From an uncultured Spartobacteria bacterium (lineage in GTDB: Bacteria; Verrucomicrobiota; Verrucomicrobiia; Chthoniobacterales; Chthoniobacteraceae), in NCBI GenBank assembly GCA_903929475.1, contig CAIYUV010000177.1, forward strand, positions 1 through 37,457: DNA of 37,457 nucleotides, written 5' to 3'. The notes below the pieces were generated by a model, which saw only the letters and a list, made by a program, of their open reading frames with translations, had not been told where the DNA came from and did no database searches. Shown here in pieces: positions 32,483 through 37,457 of the stretch (positions are counted from its first letter, which is position 1; the number at the start of each line of letters is the position of its first letter). A program made the position numbers and the translations under genes.

Positions 32483-33730
32483 TTAAAACGTGTGGATGAA
32501 AAGTCCGCTACGGAGCTTGGGCTCGAACCATGTGCTTTTGGGCGGCATGATTTGGCCGGCGTCGGCGATGTCCATGAGCTGGCCGACGGTGGTGGGGAAC
32601 ATGGAGAAGGCGACGGCGGCTTTGCCGGAGTCCACGAGTTTTACCAGTTCGCCGGGGCCGCGGATGCCGCCGATGAAGTCCACGCGCTTGCTGGTGCGGG
32701 GGTCGTCAATGCCGAGGACGGGGGCGAGGAGGCGCTGCTGGAGGCCTTCCACGTCGAGGCGTGCGGAGGGGTCGGCGTCGGGGGCGGGTTGCCAGGAGAG
32801 GGCGTGCCATTTTCCGCCGAGATACATGCGGATGTCGCCGGGCTTGGCGGGGGTGTCGGAGGTGGTTGGTGTAAGAGTGAAGGCGCGGGCGACTTCGGCG
32901 AGGAATTGTTCGGGCGTGCGTCCGTTGAGGTCTTTGACGACACGGTTGTAGGGCATGATTTGGAGTTGGCTCGCTGGGAAGAGGACGGCGAGGAACCAGT
33001 CGGAGTCGGGCGTGGAATGACCTTTGGCGCGAAGCTCGAGGCCGACGCGGGCGGCGCTGGCGGTGCGGTGGTGCCCATCGGCGACGTAGGCGACGGGGAG
33101 CGTGGCGAATTCTTTCACGAGCACGGCGACGATGGCGGGATCATGGATGGACCAGACGGTGTGCTGGATGCCGTCGGGGGCGGTGAAGTCGTAGGTGGGC
33201 GTCTTGGTTTTTTCGTGGCCAATGATGCCGTCTATCTCCGCACGGTCGCGGTAGGTGAGGAAGACAGGGCCGGTGTCTGCGCGAAGGGTGCCGATGAGGC
33301 GGGTGCGGTCGTCTTCTTTGTCCTGCCGGGTGCGCTCGTGTTTTTTGATGATGTCTTTGGCGAGGGGATTTTGCGCGCGTTCGTGGACGTAGTCGTCCAC
33401 ATGGCAGACGGCGGCGAGGCCGGTCTGGGTGTGTGCGCCCATGCGCTGTTGGTAAAGATAGAGGGCGGGCGCGGCTTCGCGGCGGAGTGCGCCGTTGGAT
33501 TGCAGGCGCTGGAAATTTTCGCGCGCGCGCGAATAGACGGCGTCGGAGTAGGGATCGGTGCCGGGAGGGAGTTCGAGTTCGGCGCGGTCCACGCGGAGGA
33601 GGGTGTTCGGTTTCCCCTCGGCGAGAGCGCGGGCTTCGTCGGTGTTGAGGACATCGTAGGGCACGCAGGCGATGTCGGTGACTTGAGCGGGATCGGGCAC
33701 GAGGCCACGGAAAGAGCGGATGCGGAGCAT
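32483..33730 (-). CDS. DUF1015 family protein
   Basis: 415 aa from the ATG at 33730 (MLRIRSFRGLVPDPAQ), the normal start for the family; a longer frame adds a low-quality leader. Conserved blocks: the RSFRGLVPDPAQV-type opening, ACVPYDVLNTDEARALAEG, the long central IIKKHERTRQDKEDDRTRL, AYVADGHHRTASAA with a His-His pair, and FLAVLFPASQLQIMPYNRVV. These are typical of PF06245 (DUF1015). The function is unknown; in other bacteria it is often beside serA/serC, which are not present here. The conserved GHHR block suggests a nucleotide or phosphate chemistry. Confidence 0.92.
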   Translation of the reverse strand: MLRIRSFRGLVPDPAQVTDIACVPYDVLNTDEARALAEGKPNTLLRVDRAELELPPGTDPYSDAVYSRARENFQRLQSNGALRREAAPALYLYQQRMGAHTQTGLAAVCHVDDYVHERAQNPLAKDIIKKHERTRQDKEDDRTRLIGTLRADTGPVFLTYRDRAEIDGIIGHEKTKTPTYDFTAPDGIQHTVWSIHDPAIVAVLVKEFATLPVAYVADGHHRTASAARVGLELRAKGHSTPDSDWFLAVLFPASQLQIMPYNRVVKDLNGRTPEQFLAEVARAFTLTPTTSDTPAKPGDIRMYLGGKWHALSWQPAPDADPSARLDVEGLQQRLLAPVLGIDDPRTSKRVDFIGGIRGPGELVKLVDSGKAAVAFSMFPTTVGQLMDIADAGQIMPPKSTWFEPKLRSGLFIHTF

Positions 33731-33784
33731 AAGGCCGCGCGTGGTAGCGGGCACGGGGCGCGCGGGCAAGTGCGATGCGGCGGG

Positions 33785-33897
33785 AACTACAGAGCACACG
33801 GAGATCACGGAGGATGTTTTTGAATTTGGGAGGCTGGGAGGCGGGGAAATAATCCCGCTGCTCTTCCTGCTCCGTGTCCTCTGTGCTCTCTGTAGTT
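33785..33897. repeat. Palindromic CACGGAG repeat element
   Basis: The arms 33785-33814 and 33868-33897 are 30-base imperfect inverted copies: the left begins AACTACAGAGCACACGGAG, and the right ends CTCTCTGTAGTT. Each arm repeats a CACGGAG/CACACGGAG word. The loop is about 53 bases. It resembles in design, not in sequence, the ACGCAAAG palindrome at 14903-15017. It sits between the phosphatase homologue's stop and the DUF1015 start. Confidence 0.75.
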
Positions 33898-33902
33898 AAA
33901 TG

Positions 33903-35105
33903 CTACAGCGCGTCTTTGAGGAAGCGGAAGATGTCCGTCTGGTGGAGGAAGCCCTGCACTTTCTCCGCGCCGAGACCGCGCCCGACGGCGATGACGTCCT
34001 CGGCGGTGTTGAGCGCGGCGGGCGACTGGAAGGCGGAGGGCTCGGGGGCTTGCGGACCTTTGGGGCCGCTGGCCCAAGTGATGGCGGGGTTGCCCTCGGG
34101 CGTGGTGCCGAGAAGCGCGGGGCCTTTGTCCTGCCGCAGCGGGTAGCCGCTGAGTGCAAAGCCGCCGATGGCGTGGCGGCCAACGCCGATGACGAGGGAT
34201 TTTTCACCCGAATATTTTACGGCGGTGTCGAGGGCGCGATCCAGTTCGAGCGTTTCGCGGATGGTGTTTTCGCCGTCGTTAATCACGGCGGCCTGGCCGA
34301 CGAGCGCTTCGTCCACGATGAGGACGTAGCCGCTGCGGTTCGTCTGCAAACACTGGATGGCGCGGCGCACGAGATCGCTGAGCGCGGGCTGCGCAACGCC
34401 GGAGTCGCGCTGCTTGCTGAATGCGAGCGGGCCGTTGGCGAAAAGTCCGAACAGCGTGCCGTCGCGATAGGTGGCCGCATTTTCCAGCTCCAGCTTGGTG
34501 CGCACGATCTCGCGTTCGCCGGACTCCAAAAGACTGCGCGCATCTTTGCGGCGTCCGCCTTTGTCGGCGGGGAGAAAATCATCCGCGCCGCCGCCGAGGA
34601 GGACGTTGAATTTCGGCGAGTCCATCAGCGTGGCGGCGAGTGTTTCGCGTTCGGTGCTGTTCGTGGTGTGCGCGTAAAAAGCGGCGGGCGTCGGGTCAGT
34701 CAGGCGGCCATTGGTGACGATGCCCACGGCGCGGCCTTTCTTGCGCGCAAGCTCCAGCAACGATACGAGACTGCGACCATCGCCATCCACGCCGAGAGAA
34801 CGGTGGCGCGTGCGGTGTCCTGTGGCGAGCGCGGTCGCGGCGGAGGCGGAATCGGGCACGGCGAATTGCGCGGCGTCATTTCGCACGATGGCTGTATGCG
34901 GAAAGTTGAGTTCAGTTTCGAGACGATGATCCGCGCCATCATCGTAGAGACGCGCGGCGGTGAGGTGGCGCGAAACGAGGCCGTCGCTCACGACGAGGAT
35001 GATTCCGAAGGGCCGCTGCACGACCCAAAACCGCACGTAGAGACTCCCGAGCGCGAGGAAGGCGACCAGGATGACGAGCGCGAGCAGATGATTGCGAATC
35101 CGCAT
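33903..35105 (-). CDS. Alkaline phosphatase homologue, probably catalytically inactive
   Basis: 400 aa. Residues 7-29 form a signal anchor. The fold markers of alkaline phosphatase are present: LVVSDGL with Asp41, the nucleophile block VPDSASAATALATG (Ser86), TDPTPAAFYAH and LLGGGADDFLP. However, the usual 'VEGGxIDHAxHxND' block is VDEALVGQAAVIND (264-277), so the Asp and His zinc ligands are gone. The 'DHETGG' pair is RHAIGG (310-315), and the usual His before TAED is Asn366. Several metal ligands are therefore missing while the fold motifs remain. I infer a non-catalytic or changed activity. It is on the same strand as the DUF1015 gene. Confidence 0.85.
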   Translation of the reverse strand: MRIRNHLLALVILVAFLALGSLYVRFWVVQRPFGIILVVSDGLVSRHLTAARLYDDGADHRLETELNFPHTAIVRNDAAQFAVPDSASAATALATGHRTRHRSLGVDGDGRSLVSLLELARKKGRAVGIVTNGRLTDPTPAAFYAHTTNSTERETLAATLMDSPKFNVLLGGGADDFLPADKGGRRKDARSLLESGEREIVRTKLELENAATYRDGTLFGLFANGPLAFSKQRDSGVAQPALSDLVRRAIQCLQTNRSGYVLIVDEALVGQAAVINDGENTIRETLELDRALDTAVKYSGEKSLVIGVGRHAIGGFALSGYPLRQDKGPALLGTTPEGNPAITWASGPKGPQAPEPSAFQSPAALNTAEDVIAVGRGLGAEKVQGFLHQTDIFRFLKDAL

Positions 35106-35222
35106 GAAGGCGCGGATTCAACGCAGTGCGCGCTACTTGGCAATGACGGAGTTCCGCTGTGTGTGATTGTGGCGATGTTTTCATTGGCTCGCGGCGGACA
35201 GTGCCACTAGCTTCCGCGTTCC

Positions 35223-35900
35223 ATGCGTTCACGACTGCTTGTCTTCACCGTCTTGCTCTCCGCGATATTCCTTTTCACCGGCTGCGCCACACAGCCGCAC
35301 CGCTCGCTATTTGGCCCGAGGAAAAACAAACGCACGGAGAATGTGTGGCTCGTCAGCAATGGCTGGCACACCTCCATCGCCATGCGTGCAAAAGACGCGC
35401 CGCCGGAGTGCCGCGCCTTCGATGGCAAGGCGCGCTATTTCGTCATCGGCTGGGGCGGGCGCGACATTTACATGAACCGTGATGTGAAGCCGTGGCAGTG
35501 GATTACCTCGGTCGCGCTGCCCACGCCGAGCGCGATGCACATCATCCCCGTCCGCACGACGCTGCTAAAGGAATGCCCGTGCAGCGAGATTATCGAATTC
35601 GACGTGACACCGCGCGGCGTCGCGCACCTGCGCAATCGCGTCCACAACGCATTCGCCCGCGACCCCTACGGCCAGCCCGACATCGCCGGGCCGGGCAAGC
35701 GTGCGTGCAGCAAATTCTTCACCGGCTCGGAAATCTACTACCTCCCGAAGACCTGCAATCTCTGGGCTGCGGCGGGCCTGCGCACCGCTGGCGTCCCGAT
35801 TTGCGCGAGCGTGGCGATTGTTGCCGATAACCTCATCTGGCAGTGCCGACGCTGCGGACATGAACTGGCCGTCTGGCACCACCCTCGCGATCCTTTATAG
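35223..35900 (+). CDS. DUF2459 (TIGR02117-like) lipoprotein
   Basis: 225 aa with a lipoprotein signal ending LFTGC (Cys21). Family features: VWLVSNGWHTSIAM near the start, ARYFVIGWGGRDIYMN, and the C-terminal KTCNLWAAAGLRTAGVPI with Cys and Trp of the CNxWxA motif. The NGWHT and CNxW blocks suggest a papain-like Cys/His arrangement, but activity has not been shown to my knowledge. A CxxC pair (CRRCGHE) near the end is extra. The gene is 45 bases upstream of msrA on the same strand, so they may be co-transcribed. Confidence 0.85.
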   Translation: MRSRLLVFTVLLSAIFLFTGCATQPHRSLFGPRKNKRTENVWLVSNGWHTSIAMRAKDAPPECRAFDGKARYFVIGWGGRDIYMNRDVKPWQWITSVALPTPSAMHIIPVRTTLLKECPCSEIIEFDVTPRGVAHLRNRVHNAFARDPYGQPDIAGPGKRACSKFFTGSEIYYLPKTCNLWAAAGLRTAGVPICASVAIVADNLIWQCRRCGHELAVWHHPRDPL

Positions 35901-35945
35901 AGTGCGGAATAGAATGCGCGCTTTGCACTCTCACTCACACACACT

Positions 35946-36593
35946 ATGATACACCACATGACCCGCAGACTTTTCATCCTCGCAGCAGCACTGCTGACTG
36001 CATCCTTCAACACCAACGCCGCCGAAAAAGTGAACACCGAAACCGCCAAACCCGCCGCCACCGCCAACCAAAAGATCGTCGTCGGAGGCGGCTGCTATTG
36101 GTGCGTCGAAGCCGTCTTCCAGCGCCTCGAAGGCGTGAAAGCCATCAAGTCCGGCTTCTCCGGCGGCCATGTGAAAAATCCCACCTACGAGCAAGTATGC
36201 ACCACCAACACCGGCCACGCGGAAGTCGTGCAGATCGAATTTGATCCCGCCGTGCTCACCCTCGACAAACTGCTCGATGTCTTCTTCGTCGCCCACGACC
36301 CGACCACGCTGAACCGTCAGGGCCGCGATGTCGGCGAGTCCTACCGCTCGGTGATATTTTACGCGAACGACGATCAGAAAAAAGCCGCCGAAGCCGCGAA
36401 AGTGCGCGCCAAGTCGGAGTGGAAAGACCCCATCGTCACCGAGATTTCACCCCTCAAAGAATTCTACGCCGCAGAGGACTACCACCAGAATTACTTCAAC
36501 CTGAACAAGGACAAGAATCCGTATTGCAGCGTCGTCATCGCGCCAAAGCTGAATAAGCTGCTGAAGATGGGCGTGATCAAAGAAAAGCAGTAG
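35946..36593 (+). CDS. msrA: Exported peptide methionine sulfoxide reductase A
   Basis: 215 aa; an ATG at 35958 (MTRRLFILAAALLTAS) is an alternative start with a compact signal. A signal peptide and a 20-residue Thr/Ala/Lys linker precede the catalytic domain. Visible: VGGGCYWCVEAVF with the nucleophile Cys50 in GCYWC (usually GCFWC), GFSGGHVKNPTYEQVCTTNTGHAEVVQIEFDP, FFVAHDPTTLNRQGRDVGESYRSVIF, and AAEDYHQNYF. NPYC near the C-terminus provides the recycling Cys. It reduces S-methionine sulfoxide in envelope proteins; the signal indicates the periplasm. The redox-active TPR-thioredoxin protein in this window is a conceivable partner. Confidence 0.95.
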   Translation: MIHHMTRRLFILAAALLTASFNTNAAEKVNTETAKPAATANQKIVVGGGCYWCVEAVFQRLEGVKAIKSGFSGGHVKNPTYEQVCTTNTGHAEVVQIEFDPAVLTLDKLLDVFFVAHDPTTLNRQGRDVGESYRSVIFYANDDQKKAAEAAKVRAKSEWKDPIVTEISPLKEFYAAEDYHQNYFNLNKDKNPYCSVVIAPKLNKLLKMGVIKEKQ

Positions 36594-36602
36594 CACCGCG
36601 AC

Positions 36603-36657
36603 ATGGCACAGGCGTCCCGACTGTGGGGCGGCGGACGTCTCGCCCGCAGTGTGCCAT
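36603..36657. repeat. Inverted repeat after msrA
   Basis: ATGGCACA (36603-36610) is inverted exactly as TGTGCCAT (36650-36657). Inside, GGCGTCCCGACTGTG and GGACGTCTCGCC give further partial pairing. It begins ten bases after the msrA stop and could serve as its transcription end, though no T-run follows. From memory, 'TGGCACAGGCGTCCCG' is a dispersed repeat in related genomes. Confidence 0.55.
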
Positions 36658-36671
36658 GCACGGAGGCCGCG

Positions 36672-36716
36672 ATGAAGCCGGTCGGCATCATCCATCAGAC
36701 CCGCCCGCCCCAGTAA
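36672..36716 (+). pseudogene. Tail-end remnant similar to the 3' end of the 18564-19721 gene
   Basis: The frame ends GIIHQTRPPQ and a stop, compared with DIILQTRPPR and a stop at 19721. The nucleotide match runs straight on into the shared array leader (36717-36785). No upstream homology to the rest of that gene is visible, so this is a short copied 3' end carried with the array cassette. Confidence 0.55.
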
Positions 36717-36785
36717 AGCGCCGCAGCCCCCGCCAGCCCCCTCGGGCTACAGAGGGGCTTCTCTGAGGAAAAGAGGAGCGTTACC
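36717..36785 (+). repeat. Conserved leader of array 5 (copy of 19722-19790)
   Basis: Nearly the same as 19722-19790, including GGGCTACAGAGG, CTTCTCTGAGGAAAAGAGG and AGCGTTA. It ends exactly where the first 21-bp unit begins, as in the other copy, so leader and array behave as one cassette. Confidence 0.85.
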
Positions 36786-37079
36786 GGACGGTGGAATGAA
36801 GTCATTGGACGGCGGAATGAAGTCATTGGACGACGGAATGAAGTCATTGGACGACGGAATGAAGTCATTGGACGGCGGAGTGACGTCATTGGACGGCGGA
36901 GTAACGTTATTGGATGGTGGAATAACGTTATTGGACGGCGGAATAACGTTATCGGACGGCGGAATAACGTTATTGGATGGTGGAATAACGTTATTGGACG
37001 GCGGAATAACGTTATTGGACGGCGGAATAGCGTTACTGGACGGCGGAATAACGTTACTGGACGGCGGAATAACGACCTG
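36786..37079. repeat. 21-bp tandem repeat array 5 (14 units)
   Basis: Fourteen units of exactly 21 bp start at 36786. All share a GGACGGCGGA half. The core changes in blocks: TGAAGTCA in units 1-4, TGACGTCA in unit 5, TAACGTTA in units 6-11 and 13, TAGCGTTA in unit 12. TGACGTCA and TAACGTTA are both perfect palindromes. The last unit decays to AACGACCTG. The unit is the same type as in array 3. Confidence 0.95.
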
Positions 37080-37121
37080 CCAACAGAGAAAACAGCCTCT
37101 CCAACAGAGAAAGACGTCGCC
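37080..37121. repeat. Two CCAACAGAGAA units after array 5
   Basis: Two units begin CCAACAGAGAAAACAG (37080) and CCAACAGAGAAAGACG (37101), spaced exactly 21 bases. The same word follows array 4 at 20337 and array 1 at 386. It therefore looks like a fixed trailing part of these arrays. The stretch 37122-37322 is GC-rich with no gene that I can support. Confidence 0.75.
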
Positions 37122-37322
37122 CCGGCTGCGATGGGGGCCGTTGCCAACACCCCCGACACCGCCCAGCGGTCTGCCGACGTCAGGCTGATTGCCTTTGGCC
37201 GTGCCGCAGGCGATTTCCGCCGCGCTCCGGCTCCCTCCGCCTTTCCACCCGTCAACCGCCTCCCTCCAACGCCCCCGGTGCGCCATCCCGAATCACCGCG
37301 TGAGTGCCGCGAGGCTTTGGAC

Positions 37323-37457
37323 TGCGGCGGCTCGACGCCGCTTTTGGCTCTCACGGGCGGACTGGAAAGGAGCGTCGAGTGCGGTGCCGCGCTCGATGGG
37401 CTTGGGCATTCCACCCTGCTTCTGCGGGCGAAGGAAAAGCGGCGTCGAGCCGCCGCA
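37323..37457. repeat. Element with perfect 23-bp terminal inverted repeats at the window edge
   Basis: The 23 bases 37323-37345 (starting TGCGGCGGCTCGACG) are the exact reverse complement of 37435-37457 (ending CGTCGAGCCGCCGCA). The inner 89 bases contain no coding frame I believe. The second arm ends at the last base of the window, so the element may continue. Perfect arms imply recent movement or gene conversion; it resembles a MITE. Confidence 0.85.

Noticed and set aside
32315-33823. 502-codon plus-strand frame opposite the DUF1015 gene
   Set aside because: Gly/Val/Glu-rich shadow; the minus strand carries all conserved DUF1015 blocks.
36695-37414. Long minus-strand open frame through array 5, ending in a tail similar to that of the frame through array 3 (LLFSSEK...)
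   Set aside because: The 21-bp period keeps frames open on both strands by itself. Differences between the two copies of the tail mostly change the amino acid, which does not fit a conserved protein. Kept as a repeat; coding is not excluded.
1-37457. tRNA, rRNA, riboswitch or replication origin
   Set aside because: I looked for cloverleaf ends with T-loop consensus, rRNA cores, and aptamer motifs near biosynthetic genes and saw none. A covariance-model search (tRNAscan-SE, Rfam) would be decisive.

Overview
The window is GC-rich, gene-dense bacterial DNA. I infer Verrucomicrobiota, perhaps the Chthoniobacterales side, from four things: the gene families (YdjY-domain protein, secreted squalene-cyclase-like repeat protein, GYF_2 membrane protein, many secreted hydrolases), the near absence of strong Shine-Dalgarno sequences at confident starts, the many short palindromic repeats between genes, and the organisation of the dapA-dapB-folK-panB cluster. 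This placement is an inference; there is no rRNA in the window.

Layout. 1-1494: the start of an edge gene on the minus strand, a 21-bp tandem repeat, a palindromic repeat that runs into a GYF-domain membrane gene, and an attC-like pair of core sites. 1495-3431: M20 dipeptidase and a ParE-type toxin-antitoxin pair. 3646-5540: coupled secreted YdjY-like protein and prenyltransferase-like protein. 5541-6257: a long 21-bp repeat array. 6258-11008: MoeB/ThiF-rhodanese fusion, a secreted TPR-thioredoxin fusion and an SGNH-like protein. 11135-13568: a hypothetical gene, a LysM protein with an apparently inactive L,D-transpeptidase-like end, and accA. 13605-16664 (minus): dapA-dapB-folK-panB (lysine/peptidoglycan, folate, pantothenate). 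16842-18445 (minus): Cys-rich outer-membrane protein and its HPCxxCK neighbour. 18564-20332: TPR/EF-hand protein followed by two back-to-back 21-bp arrays. 20626-25297: small membrane protein, large palindromic element, and a NitT/TauT-type ABC transporter (SBP, permease, ATPase) with a divergent LysR regulator. 25325-27829: two secreted hydrolases that share a leader sequence. 28166-30211: a Tgt-MnmD fusion. 30335-32008: beta-carbonic anhydrase, a peptidoglycan-binding protein and a frameshifted carbonic anhydrase remnant. 32071-36593: membrane protein, DUF1015 protein, an apparently inactive alkaline phosphatase homologue, DUF2459 lipoprotein and exported MsrA. 36594-37457: a 21-bp array related to the one at 19791, then a palindromic element cut by the window end.

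The most unusual feature is a set of five separate minisatellite arrays (285, 5860, 19791, 20018, 36786). They have at least four unrelated unit sequences but all have a period of exactly 21 bp, two B-DNA turns. Most units carry a short dyad, so palindromes recur on the same helical face. Two arrays share flanking sequence that reaches into the 3' end of a gene, and three are followed by a CCAACAGAGAA motif. Other points of interest are the fusion of two anticodon position-34 tRNA-modification activities, two likely pseudoenzymes in cell-envelope or phosphate families, and several gene remnants.
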